The notes under the pieces are model-generated. The model was not told the origin of the DNA, did no database searches, and saw only the letters and a program-made list of their open reading frames with translations. DNA of 38,475 bases from Rhodoferax sp. (GTDB lineage: Bacteria > Pseudomonadota > Gammaproteobacteria > Burkholderiales > Burkholderiaceae_C): NCBI RefSeq assembly GCF_028715765.1, contig NZ_JAQURE010000033.1:1-38475 (forward strand), written 5' to 3'. The position numbers were made by a program, and so were the translations under genes. The first letter of the stretch is position 1. Each line of letters opens with the position of its first letter. Below are positions 1 to 8,402 of the stretch, piece by piece.

Positions 1-120
1 TTGACCAAATACGGGTTTGTACCGACTCCTGTCTGAGTCGCTGACCGAATCACTGTTGTCGCGTTGCTTTTGACCAGGGCGGGGTCAGGGTAACACTCGC
101 CCGGATACGCCGTTCTTTCA
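1..120. other. Left-edge non-homologous segment with small inverted repeats
   Basis: This stretch supplies the aberrant C-terminus and stop codon of the truncated acyltransferase. It holds a 6-bp stem with a 6-nt loop (CGACTC at 23-28 pairs with GAGTCG at 35-40) and a 5-bp stem (TGACC at 71-75 with GGTCA at 83-87). The dense small dyads and the sharp loss of acyltransferase character near 118-130 suggest the edge of an inserted or dispersed element. I cannot name the element, and the window starts inside it. Confidence 0.35.
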
Positions 121-709
121 CGTTAATGTTGGGTTCATACCGCGTAGCCACCACTGCCAGCATCAAACTGGCCACGCTTAGCCCCACAGTCAACCCACGC
201 ATGACCGGCTCAGACCACCGCTTTAACAACACCAGATACAGAGGGAGTAACAAATAAAACTGCTCCTCCACAGCCAGAGACCAGGTATGCAGCAAGGGCT
301 TGGCTGCAGCTGTGGCACCAAAATAGCCTGAGTCTTTCAAGAAAAAGAAATTGGACGCAAATACCGCATTGGCCACACTGCTTTGCCCCAGACGCTTCAA
401 GTCGTCTGGCATCATCACCCAACACCCAACACATAAACTGGCAGCCACCATGGCAAACAGCGCCGGAAAAATCCGCCGAATACGGCGTTCATAAAAGTCA
501 CGTACCAAAAAACGCCCGGCAGCCATGTCTGGCTGAATCGCACTGGTGATGACGAAACCAGAAATGACAAAAAAGATGTCAACGCCCACGTAACCACCAG
601 GCAGGGCTTTCAGACCCCCGTGGTAAAGAATCACAGCCAACACAGCAACGGCGCGCAGGCCATCAACGTCAGGTCGATAACTTGGTTGATAGTGCTTAAC
701 TTTCAGCAT
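50..709 (-). pseudogene. Truncated acyltransferase-3 (OafA-like), C-terminal part lost
   Basis: The 219-aa product begins like an OafA/YrhL-type membrane O-acyltransferase. It has the opening YRPDVDGLRAVAV, the conserved YHGG segment with the putative active-site His, FFVISGFVI, a basic RRIRRIFPA loop and the conserved LHTWSLAVEEQFYLLLP. Family members run about 350-650 residues with 10 or more membrane spans. Here recognisable similarity stops near residue 194, where a family-typical segment leading to an RAWELLLG motif would be expected. The last 24 or so residues are basic and unrelated and end at TGA (50-52). The gene was therefore probably truncated by an insertion or rearrangement at about 118-130. 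It is the last gene of the leftward operon and probably non-functional, although a short membrane fragment could still be made. Confidence 0.7.
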
Positions 710-790
710 TGGTCAATATGACTGCAACCAGTCATCATGGTGATGCGCGCAATTTCAACATTAAAAACTCATTAAATGAAAATAAACAAT

Positions 791-1900
791 TTAACCACCA
801 CTTTTTTGATCGGAAATATTGAAAATCCAATCACGGCACAATGGATAAATGCGAACCTCTAGTACATTGCAAAACATAATAGCCACTGTAAAATAAGCCA
901 CCCATTCAACAGCTGGCAATTTTAACCAAGACAAATAAGTAGCTTGCACCACCAAGTATTGGTGAGATATATACAATGAATAAGAAATTGGAGCCAGCAA
1001 TAAAAATGGTTTAAAAATTGAGTCAAAACCAAACCACGCTATTCTTTGCCAAATCAATGCACCCAAAATTACAACCAAAGCAAAGGCAAAATGTCTGAAT
1101 TCTAAAATTGGATGAACCCCAAGGCTTGCTGTACGACCCGCACGATGATCAAGGTATACGCCAACACCTAAAATTAAAACAGTACAGCTTAATGCGACCA
1201 ATAATGGATAAATATTTTTTAATGACAAGTCACCTACAATGTACCTGTTAGCAAGCTCAACCCCTGCCCACCATATTAAAAAATAAACAAGTGTTCGAGC
1301 TATAAAATTTGGATGAAATATGTACCAACTTGCTGCAATTACGGCAATCAAGTAAACAAAAATGTTGATAATGTCATAATTTGATTTGATTTGATTTGAT
1401 TTGATTTGATTTGATTTGATTTGATTTTTCATCCAATTTACAATTGGAAAATACATCAAATAAAACCACCACTCATAAGACAATGACCACAAGGGCGTGT
1501 TACCCAGATAAGGGTCAACAATCACCCCTGGCTTGAGTGAGCTGACATCCTGCAACATCATCAAATTCAAAGCAAGGCTGCCTAACTGCGGATTGGCCAA
1601 ACCATTTGTATGCCAGCATTCAATGCCATACCCTAAAAACATCACCGCCAGCAGCGGTATATAAATACGAGTTAACCGTTTCAAGAAATAGGTTTTAAAA
1701 GTTTGATCACGGCTTAATTTGTATGAATAGTTAATTACAAACCCAGACAGCAAGAAAAACAAGATAACTGCCTCTTGCCCAAATCTAAACACAAAGCCTA
1801 TATCAAAACCAAAAAGCCGAATGGAATGTGGAAAGCTGTGGTGTAGCACCACATAAAAGGCAGCAAAACCACGCAATGCCTCAAGACGGTAAAGTTTCAT
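791..1900 (-). CDS. Acyltransferase-3 family membrane O-acyltransferase, contingency-locus repeat
   Basis: This 369-aa polytopic membrane protein of the acyltransferase-3 (OafA/NodX/ExoZ-like) family probably moves an acyl group, usually acetyl, onto a sugar of the glycan at the inner membrane. It starts MKLYRLEALRGFAAFYVVLHH, with the conserved R-x-x-R-G-F-A-A and the His pair, and continues with FFLLSGFVI, a basic RLTRIYIP loop and PLWSLSYEWWFYL. Residues 159-173 are three tandem NQIKS-type pentapeptides encoded by nine copies of a 5-bp repeat (1381-1425), between the WWFYL segment and the next membrane span. In the present frame the gene is open. The repeat predicts on/off switching, because both other frames stop soon after it. 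The gene is more AT-rich than the central operon. Intact length and motifs make the family call secure; the substrate is unknown. Confidence 0.85.
   Translation of the reverse strand: MKLYRLEALRGFAAFYVVLHHSFPHSIRLFGFDIGFVFRFGQEAVILFFLLSGFVINYSYKLSRDQTFKTYFLKRLTRIYIPLLAVMFLGYGIECWHTNGLANPQLGSLALNLMMLQDVSSLKPGVIVDPYLGNTPLWSLSYEWWFYLMYFPIVNWMKNQIKSNQIKSNQIKSNYDIINIFVYLIAVIAASWYIFHPNFIARTLVYFLIWWAGVELANRYIVGDLSLKNIYPLLVALSCTVLILGVGVYLDHRAGRTASLGVHPILEFRHFAFALVVILGALIWQRIAWFGFDSIFKPFLLLAPISYSLYISHQYLVVQATYLSWLKLPAVEWVAYFTVAIMFCNVLEVRIYPLCRDWIFNISDQKSGG
1381..1425. repeat. Pentanucleotide tandem repeat, 9 x TTGAT (ATCAA on coding strand)
   Basis: Nine perfect, uninterrupted copies of TTGAT lie inside the acyltransferase gene. 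Forty-five bases is a multiple of three, so the present allele is in frame. Gain or loss of one or two units shifts frame. After the repeat one alternative coding frame meets TGA in the second codon and the other within about eleven codons. This is the architecture of slipped-strand contingency loci. Confidence 0.95.
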
Positions 1901-2050
1901 TTTTAAATAATTGACAAGCTAACACTTTTAAAACAAGCGCAAGCCGCTACTCAATTTATAGTAATTTCAGAAGTATTTTTAGTTGAGTTAAGTACAAATG
2001 CGCCCCTTGCTTTTAATGACAAATAACGTGCGAACTGATGATGCGGTTTT

Positions 2051-2374
2051 TCAACTACATAATAAAAAAAGCAAAATTTCAGCAAGCAGCATTGGGTCAC
2101 CCACTCTCACAAATCGTCTAATCCAAAATACACCGATGTCCAAGTTTGGTGTCTGGGTTGATCATCTGATACAAACTCCAGAAATAACAAAAAAAACCAT
2201 TACTGCTGTAACACCATTAAATAAAACACCCAATGCGCTTTGAGTCAAATTAATGAATGTTGTGTTGCCAAATGCAAGAAAATAATCTGGCAGTGGTGGT
2301 TTACCCAGGTGCGATAAAAATACCCAAAGCGCAGCAAGTGCTCTGATGCTATCCAAACCACGAATCTTATTCAT
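2051..2374 (-). pseudogene. Acyltransferase-3 remnant with in-frame TGA
   Basis: The reading frame starts at ATG 2372-2374 with MNKIRGLDSIRALAALWVF, a typical acyltransferase-3 start including the R-x-L-D-S-I-R-A motif and SHLG. It continues to VMVFFVISGVCIR and then meets TGA at 2162-2164. The same frame goes on for 36 more codons with the expected family segment FWIRRFVRVGDPML before stopping at 2051-2053. The TGA is therefore an internal nonsense codon in a recognisable gene, and everything beyond the first membrane segments is missing. The start overlaps the stop of the upstream acetyltransferase by 8 bp, showing it once belonged to the operon. Confidence 0.75.
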
Positions 2375-2930
2375 GTGGTGGTGAATTAATTAGTTTGTGG
2401 CATGGCTTGCGATATTTTATAAAATGCGCAGGATTACCACCCACCACACACCATGCATCTACACTGCGAATAACAACCGATCTGGCCAGGGCTACAGATC
2501 CTTCATTCAAAACCACACCCGGTCCAATATAAACCTCAGCCGTTACCCAAGTGTGTGACATGATCAAGATGGGTGCCGTCATTAATGTGTGTGCAGCCGA
2601 GTTGTAGTCATGGCTTGCCGTGCACAAAAAACTTCTTTGGCTGACAACGGCACCTACGCCAAGATTAATGCAGTCAACACAATAACAATCTACGTCAGGA
2701 CCGATACAACTCTCATCCGCCATCACCAAATTCCAGGGTGCCCAAATTTTGGCTGATGGGTAGATGCGTACACGTTTGCCAATGCTTGCACCAAATAGGC
2801 GCAACACACCGGCACGCCAAGCATGCAGCGGGACAGGGGTTAGCCTGAAAACCAACCAATAAACCACTTGCCATACCGCCCGCGCAAGCTTGTTTGCACG
2901 TGTGAGCTGCTGTGCTCGTAACTGTGTCAC
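2367..2930 (-). CDS. WcaF-like hexapeptide-repeat acetyltransferase
   Basis: This 187-aa cytoplasmic left-handed beta-helix (LbetaH) acyltransferase resembles WcaF, the colanic-acid acetyltransferase, and probably transfers acetyl from acetyl-CoA to a sugar or lipid-linked intermediate. An N-terminal helical segment (residues 1-45) precedes imperfect hexapeptide turns such as GKRVRIYPSAKI, ESCIGPDVDCYCVD and NLGVGAVVSQ. The conserved SHDYN with a catalytic-type His is present, followed by YIGPGVVLNEGSV and a C-terminal VVGGNPAHFIKYRK, where the family usually has GxPAK. Its ATG overlaps the stop of the GT2 gene by 4 bp (2927-2930), so translation is probably coupled. The substrate is not deducible. 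Confidence 0.85.
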   Translation of the reverse strand: MTQLRAQQLTRANKLARAVWQVVYWLVFRLTPVPLHAWRAGVLRLFGASIGKRVRIYPSAKIWAPWNLVMADESCIGPDVDCYCVDCINLGVGAVVSQRSFLCTASHDYNSAAHTLMTAPILIMSHTWVTAEVYIGPGVVLNEGSVALARSVVIRSVDAWCVVGGNPAHFIKYRKPCHKLINSPPHE

Positions 2931-3709
2931 TGGTTACCTCGTAACTCTGTTTCCAACAACTGAATAGCCAAAATACTCTCTGCTACAGCACGCTGCATGG
3001 CATAAAACAAGCCCGCCCGCCCATCCATAAACCCTCGACCTACTGTCAAACAATACAAAGGTACTAACCATGGGGCGATAAATATCAAACGCCGAATTTT
3101 GTCTTGTAATTTAAGGTCCTGCCAACTCGACGAACGCAGTAATTTTGCCTCTAGCACAGCATAGCCCGCTTGTGCAGCGAGCCAGCGTGACAATTGTTTA
3201 CGGTCGTCATGACAAATTAACCCTGTCAATCGCCCAATTTCGCCTGTCACAACAACCCTTTGGGTATGTCCTTCTTGAATATAGTTGGCGTTGTGTCTTT
3301 TATAAAGTGCAATTAACGGTGGGTAAAGAGTGGCCGTTAATGGCTTGCCAAAAACACAGTATCTAAAAGAAATGTAAAACCCTGATTGCGAACTTGATGG
3401 TGACAATGCCCCAATTTCATCGACCAGTTGAGGGGGCAACTGGTAATCTGCGTCAAGTGCCAGTACCCATTTTTTTTCAATTCCACAAGCGGTTAAGCCG
3501 TACTGCCACTGCGCACTATGACTGTCAAATTGCCTACAACACACACGCACATTGATATATCCCGCCGCAATAGCCAGGGTGTCGTCAGTGCTGCCACTGT
3601 CCAACAAAACCACCTCTGGAAAAGATTTCAATGCATCCAACGTTCGGCCAATGTTAGGTGCCTCGTTGTAGGTGAGGATCAGTACACTGATTTGCTGCAG
3701 AAAGCTCAT
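2927..3709 (-). CDS. Glycosyltransferase family 2 (WaaE/KdtX-like)
   Basis: This 260-aa GT-A fold transferase begins MSFLQQISVLILTYNEAPNIG and continues with the LLDSGSTDDT nucleotide-binding segment and an ALDADYQLP motif (the D-x-D metal/nucleotide-sugar site). Further on come the FRYCVFGKPL-type acceptor region and a C-terminal hydrophobic segment. Overall it resembles LPS-core beta-1,4-glucosyltransferases of the WaaE group. A longer frame opens at 3745, but the ATG at 3707-3709 makes the usual ATGA overlap with the galE stop (3706-3708) and places the beta-strand at the expected N-terminus, so it is preferred. Donor and acceptor are unknown. Confidence 0.85.
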   Translation of the reverse strand: MSFLQQISVLILTYNEAPNIGRTLDALKSFPEVVLLDSGSTDDTLAIAAGYINVRVCCRQFDSHSAQWQYGLTACGIEKKWVLALDADYQLPPQLVDEIGALSPSSSQSGFYISFRYCVFGKPLTATLYPPLIALYKRHNANYIQEGHTQRVVVTGEIGRLTGLICHDDRKQLSRWLAAQAGYAVLEAKLLRSSSWQDLKLQDKIRRLIFIAPWLVPLYCLTVGRGFMDGRAGLFYAMQRAVAESILAIQLLETELRGNQ

Positions 3710-4692
3710 TTTGATGCCATCCGCTGCATTTGATGCCAACGCCAAGCCGTGCCAATGATGTCTGCCAAATCAGCATGCTTTGGCTGCCAGCCAAGTTCGG
3801 CTTGAATCCGACGGGCATCTCCTACCAACGCGGGGGGGTCACCCGCCCGCTGTGCGCCCAAAACCACTGGCACATTTAAGCCCGTGACCTGCTGCGCCAC
3901 ATCAATGACCTGCCGCACAGAAAACCCTTTTCCATTCCCCAGGTTGTATGCGGTGCTGGCAGCACCCGCCTGCAAAGCCTGCAACGCCAACACATGGGCT
4001 TGAGCCAAATCGGTGACATGGATGTAGTCACGCACACAGGTGCCATCTGACGTGGGGTAGTCTGTACCAAAAACCGTCACGTTAGGGCGCACGCCCGCAG
4101 CGGCATCAAGCACTAGCGGTATCAAGTGAGTCTCTGGGTCATGTGCCTCGCCGGTTTCACATTCGGAGTCTGCACCTGCAGCATTAAAGTAGCGCAAACA
4201 CATGCTGCGCATGCTATGGGCGCTATTAAAATCTTTCAACATGCGCTCAATCATCAGCTTTGACGCCCCATACGCATTGATGGGGTTTTGTGCATGATCT
4301 TCAGAAATGGGCACGCAGCTTGGTACGCCGTAAGTGGCGCAGGTGCTAGAGAACACAAATTGCTTTACACCCGCATCACGCATGGCCTCAAGCAGGGTGA
4401 GTGTGCCCACCACATTGTTGCGGTAGTACTTGCCGGGGTTGGTCACAGACTCGCCCACATACGCAAATGCAGCAAAGTGCATCACCGCCACAGGCTGCCA
4501 GGTGCGTAACGCGGCATCTAGCGCGGCACGGTCTGAAATATCGCCATGCACAAATGGCCCCCAGCGCACAGCACTGCGATGGCCATAAACCAGGTTGTCA
4601 AAAGTGACTGGCACATAGCCAGCCGCTGCCAAAGCCTTGCAAGCATGGCTACCGATGTAACCGGCACCACCGGTAACTAAAACATGTTTCAT
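3706..4692 (-). CDS. galE: UDP-glucose 4-epimerase
   Basis: This 328-aa short-chain dehydrogenase/reductase-fold epimerase interconverts UDP-Glc and UDP-Gal (or the GlcNAc/GalNAc pair). The NAD-binding GGAGYIG is at residues 8-14. The catalytic Ser/Thr sits in FSSTCATYG and the Tyr-x3-Lys in NAYGASK, followed by the family segments RYFNAAGAD, TSDGTCVRDYIHVTDLA and YNLGNGKGFSV. Length matches bacterial GalE. It lies between two glycosyltransferases with 4-bp overlaps on both sides, so it supplies a galactose-type donor to this pathway. It could be a cluster copy in addition to a housekeeping galE elsewhere. Confidence 0.93.
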   Translation of the reverse strand: MKHVLVTGGAGYIGSHACKALAAAGYVPVTFDNLVYGHRSAVRWGPFVHGDISDRAALDAALRTWQPVAVMHFAAFAYVGESVTNPGKYYRNNVVGTLTLLEAMRDAGVKQFVFSSTCATYGVPSCVPISEDHAQNPINAYGASKLMIERMLKDFNSAHSMRSMCLRYFNAAGADSECETGEAHDPETHLIPLVLDAAAGVRPNVTVFGTDYPTSDGTCVRDYIHVTDLAQAHVLALQALQAGAASTAYNLGNGKGFSVRQVIDVAQQVTGLNVPVVLGAQRAGDPPALVGDARRIQAELGWQPKHADLADIIGTAWRWHQMQRMASK

Positions 4693-5846
4693 TTTTTCAA
4701 TATCTCTGAATAAAGTTTCATCAGATTCACACCCATGGCCTGTGCAGAAAACTTGCTGTGTGCCAAAACAATTGCATTTTTAGCCATGTTGGCACGCCCT
4801 GCTGTGGCGGCCAACAACTGCACCAAACCTGCCGCAATACTGGCCGGGTCTGGCGACACCGCTACGCCAGCACCAGCCTCCACCACGTCTTGCGATATGG
4901 CGACACCCTTGCCCAGCACACACGGCAGGCCAGCCATCAAGGCCTCTGCCGCAGCAATGCCAAAGTTTTCTGAGAACGAGGGCAGCACAAACAGCAGCGC
5001 ACCAGCTAGGGCGCTGGCCTTTAAGTCACCCTCAATATGCCCAGCCCAAACTATATGGTCATTTAGGCCTGCAGTGCTTGCAAATTGTGCGAGAGTAGCT
5101 ACATATTCAGTAGCCCCATTGCCTGCAATAAACAGCTTTACACCTGGCATTTGGGCGCGACACTGGGCAAAGGCTTGCAACAACCCCTCTACATTTTTCT
5201 TAGGGTCTAGCCGCGACAGGTACAGCAAGTAGGGTGCGCCTTGCAGCGCTGGAAACTGCGCACGCACCAACGCATCTGTGGCTGATGCTGGGGCTTCAAT
5301 GCCCAGGGGTATCACCACCCCTTTCATGGCAATGCCACATTGGGCGGCTTCACGCTGCTCGTCATCACTGGTGAAGTGCACCGCTGAGGCGTGGCGCAGA
5401 GCAGGGCCTTCAAACAAGACTAAAGAAATTTGCTTGAGCCATGGCCTGCGCTGTGTAACACCGTAGCGGGTGAGCGTGCCCAACGGACGTATGACGTAGG
5501 GTACATGCTGCAAGCGCGCTACCAAAGCTGCAGCAATGCAGCTGAATGAAAACAAGGCGTGAATGTGCACCACGTCAAAATTGCGCACATTGCGCCATAG
5601 CCAGGGCAGCATGGCTGGGGCTACTTTGTAAAACTCCAGGCGCTTGGGAAAATAAACACGGCTGGCACCCGCACCAGCCATGGGCTGCTTGTTTGCAGGC
5701 TGGCGGCGGCCAGGGCCGTCGTCATCGGTGGTGGCGGTGGTGATGGCTACGCCATGCTGAGCCAGTACCTGTTCTATGGCAACGATGGCTTTGCTGGGGC
5801 CACCATGGGCTGCTGCCACAGAGGGAATCACGTGGAGGACCCGCAT
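4689..5846 (-). CDS. Glycosyltransferase family 4
   Basis: This 385-aa GT-B retaining transferase has an N-terminal MRVLHVIPSVAAAHGGPSKAI (the G-G-P acceptor-domain loop), VVHIHALFSF, and an LLYLSRLDPKKNVEGLLQAF donor-domain start. A FSENFGIAAAEALMAGLPCV segment provides the E-x7-E nucleotide-sugar motif. The start ATG makes a TAATG junction with the upstream polymerase-like gene (5844-5848), and the stop overlaps galE. It probably adds a hexose to the repeat unit on the cytoplasmic membrane face; specificity is unknown. Confidence 0.88.
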   Translation of the reverse strand: MRVLHVIPSVAAAHGGPSKAIVAIEQVLAQHGVAITTATTDDDGPGRRQPANKQPMAGAGASRVYFPKRLEFYKVAPAMLPWLWRNVRNFDVVHIHALFSFSCIAAALVARLQHVPYVIRPLGTLTRYGVTQRRPWLKQISLVLFEGPALRHASAVHFTSDDEQREAAQCGIAMKGVVIPLGIEAPASATDALVRAQFPALQGAPYLLYLSRLDPKKNVEGLLQAFAQCRAQMPGVKLFIAGNGATEYVATLAQFASTAGLNDHIVWAGHIEGDLKASALAGALLFVLPSFSENFGIAAAEALMAGLPCVLGKGVAISQDVVEAGAGVAVSPDPASIAAGLVQLLAATAGRANMAKNAIVLAHSKFSAQAMGVNLMKLYSEILKK

Positions 5847-7234
5847 TACTTGTCAGCCTTGTGCATATAGGGCGTGCCCCAGCGAGCCACGATCCATGCA
5901 ATAAGCAAGCTAACAACTAACCCACCTATTAGCTTGGTAATGCTTGTTTCAAATTGTGATGCAGGGTACAACACGATAGTTGCTAGCCCTGTGCCAATTA
6001 AGCCACGACAAGCAAGGTGGTTATTCATCCATTTATAAAACCAACCTAAAGCAAGACCAAGTAAAAAGATAGGTATGAGCATGGCAATGTACCCAAAGTC
6101 AATATATGCCTCGCCCATATACCCAATACTGATTGAAGTGCCCTTACTCGCACCGCTAAACCCCAGACCTGTAAATTGATTAGTGAACTCAGAATCGTTA
6201 ATGGCCGTTTTTTCAGGGAAGAAAAGTCGTGGCATAAAAGGCCGCAAAACAGCATCACCCCACACAGCACCGTTTTGATGTGGCATGCTGGCAGGCACGT
6301 AATCTATGGTGCGGGCAAAAATATCTACATAGGCTATGCGGTCTGCAAGCGTATTTGCACCTTGCACTAGGGCAGTACCGTCTAGCCCGTCAACCAGTTG
6401 CAACAGGAAGCCTATGCTTTCACCAAGGCCAACAGAGACAACTTGAGCACGCTCACCCTGACTTAAAAAGTTGCGGTACTCGGGCTTGACAGCGGACCAC
6501 ACCACACCCAAAGTCAATGTAAGCGCTGCCACAGTTGCCAAACCCAGCACTCGGCCGGCAGTCAAACGCACACCCGCAGGCACAAGGCCAAAAATAGTCA
6601 TGAACAAGATGGTTTTGAAATCTGAAAAATAGGCTCCAAAACCCAGCAAAAGCTCAAGCGCAAACACCATTAACCACACTTGCCTTGGCCCATCTTGGCG
6701 GCTAAAGGTGGCATAAGTAAAAGCCCAATAAAACGCCCACTTTAAAGATGCCAGTGCCAGAAATGGCTGGCTTAGCCCAGGCACTGCCCTTGCGCCCACT
6801 TGCGCCACCATGGCGATAAGCAGCGAAGTCACATACAACCTGAACCAATACATGCCAGATTTGCCCGCCACGTCTGCCCGCAAAACCTCTGCATCTGCTG
6901 GCAGCGCCGGGCCGGCACCCAAGCGCATGCCAGCAGCCAATACCAGCAGGCCAAATAATGACAGCACAATGGTGCCCTCTATAGCGCCGCCCAATTGAGA
7001 GAGGGCATCTACTGGCAAGCCTTCCAAATTGGCCTGAAATACTTTGATGCTGACTTGCAACCACTGGTAGCCAAACACAAACAGCAAAATAGGCGACACC
7101 CCAGGCCGCCACAGCAGCACAATACCTGCGCCCAAAACCGATACAGCCAACAGGCCAAGCAAGCTGTTTTCACCAGCCACCCCAAACAGGGCAAGCGGTA
7201 ACAGCAGGAACATAAAACCTGGTGATAACTTCAT
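5846..7234 (-). CDS. Wzy-like O-antigen/EPS polymerase, integral membrane
   Basis: This 462-aa protein is almost wholly hydrophobic, with about ten to twelve predicted membrane segments, starting MKLSPGFMFLLLPLALFGVAG. A large soluble loop between roughly residues 280 and 380 contains PHQNGAVWGDAVLRPFMPRLFFP and a GYMGEAYIDFGY segment, a layout usual for Wzy polymerases and related multi-span proteins. Sequence in this class is poorly conserved, so the call rests on topology, loop motif and position between glycosyltransferases. The gene overlaps the upstream GT4 by 4 bp (7231-7234). A second Wzy/WaaL-like protein is encoded at 29309-30742; the two differ in sequence and probably in job. Confidence 0.7.
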   Translation of the reverse strand: MKLSPGFMFLLLPLALFGVAGENSLLGLLAVSVLGAGIVLLWRPGVSPILLFVFGYQWLQVSIKVFQANLEGLPVDALSQLGGAIEGTIVLSLFGLLVLAAGMRLGAGPALPADAEVLRADVAGKSGMYWFRLYVTSLLIAMVAQVGARAVPGLSQPFLALASLKWAFYWAFTYATFSRQDGPRQVWLMVFALELLLGFGAYFSDFKTILFMTIFGLVPAGVRLTAGRVLGLATVAALTLTLGVVWSAVKPEYRNFLSQGERAQVVSVGLGESIGFLLQLVDGLDGTALVQGANTLADRIAYVDIFARTIDYVPASMPHQNGAVWGDAVLRPFMPRLFFPEKTAINDSEFTNQFTGLGFSGASKGTSISIGYMGEAYIDFGYIAMLIPIFLLGLALGWFYKWMNNHLACRGLIGTGLATIVLYPASQFETSITKLIGGLVVSLLIAWIVARWGTPYMHKADK

Positions 7235-8397
7235 GGGTGGTTTTTGGCTTGCAGTGCAGCCACGGCAGCTAATACACCCGCTGCAGTAGCTGCTACTGAA
7301 TATAGAGCAATCTGTGCTTTGAGCTCGACACTTTCGCGGCTAATGAACAAAGCTTTTGTTAGCGCATCCGCCAACGCCGACACGTTGCCCATTTCAAACA
7401 CTACGCCACTTACTGCTGGCACAATCATGTCTGGCGCACAGCCACAGGCATCAGACACCACACATGGCGTGCCGCAGGCCATGGCTTCATTCACAACCAA
7501 GCCCCAAGTCTCGCTTTCAGAGGGTAACGCCAGCAAATCAGCAGCACCGTAAATAGAGGGCAACTGGCTTTGGTTACAAAAGCCCAAGAACAGCATTTGC
7601 ACGCTTAATGATTTGCCAAGCTCTTGCAAAAAATGCCTTTGAGGACCGTCACCCACCCACACCAGCACCACGCGCGGGCCTAGTTGACACAAATGCGCAG
7701 CAGCCCTAACTAGGTCGCCAGGCCGCTTCACTGCAGTCAATTTGCCCGCAAACAAGATCGCCTTGTCTTGCGGCTGCAGACCCCAGCCAGCCCGCACATC
7801 GTTGCGGTTGACCAGTGCCGCTGCTTCTGAAAACGCCAGGGTGTCCACACAATGTGGTGCAAAAAACAACTGGTCAGGCCGCGCACCGTAGTGCTGCAGG
7901 TATTCACGGTTGCGCTGGCCCACATACAAGCAGGCATCAAACTGACCAATCACCCAAGGATAAAGCACCTTTTTGACGGCTTGTTTGAGCCAGCCACGTG
8001 GGGTGCCAAGCTGCGAGTCGCCCCGCACCATGACCGGCAAACCGTAGCGATGGCATGCACGAATGGCCTGCCAAAAACATTTAAGGTGCCAGCCCATGAC
8101 CAACACGGCATCAAAACCACCAGACTTGATTTCATCTGCAATGCCTGGGGTGTCACACCCGAAAAACACGCCTGTGTCAGGCTGTTTGGCCACGTTGTGC
8201 AAAAAGGTGTGTGTGTAGCCTGAGAGCAGATCTGTGTCCCACTCAAAAGCCACACCAAAACCTGCTGCAGCTTGCGCTTGTGCGGTTTGCTTGTGGGCAA
8301 AAAAGACATGTAGATCGCACTGGTGGGCCAACTCACGAAACAGCGGGGCCTGGTATTGGATGGGGTGGCTGGCGAGGATGGCTAACTTAAATACCAT
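7231..8397 (-). CDS. Glycosyltransferase family 4
   Basis: This 388-aa GT-B transferase starts MVFKLAILASHPIQYQAPLFREL, the SHPIQY motif of a distinct GT4 subgroup common in EPS loci. It has GFDAVLVMGWHLKCFWQA, a donor-domain ILFAGKLTAVKRPGDLVRA, and SESETWGLVVNEAMACGTPCVVSD with the E-x7-E motif. The frame opens upstream at 8436, but ATG 8395-8397 gives the family-typical N-terminus and lies 5 nt after the stop of the preceding gene. The product is cytoplasmic or membrane-associated; the sugar is not identifiable. Confidence 0.88.
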   Translation of the reverse strand: MVFKLAILASHPIQYQAPLFRELAHQCDLHVFFAHKQTAQAQAAAGFGVAFEWDTDLLSGYTHTFLHNVAKQPDTGVFFGCDTPGIADEIKSGGFDAVLVMGWHLKCFWQAIRACHRYGLPVMVRGDSQLGTPRGWLKQAVKKVLYPWVIGQFDACLYVGQRNREYLQHYGARPDQLFFAPHCVDTLAFSEAAALVNRNDVRAGWGLQPQDKAILFAGKLTAVKRPGDLVRAAAHLCQLGPRVVLVWVGDGPQRHFLQELGKSLSVQMLFLGFCNQSQLPSIYGAADLLALPSESETWGLVVNEAMACGTPCVVSDACGCAPDMIVPAVSGVVFEMGNVSALADALTKALFISRESVELKAQIALYSVAATAAGVLAAVAALQAKNHP

Positions 8398-8402
8398 GTT
8401 CT

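Noticed and set aside
1998..2243. 81-codon plus-strand frame
   Set aside because: Runs antisense through the acyltransferase remnant; no domain and no sign of translation.
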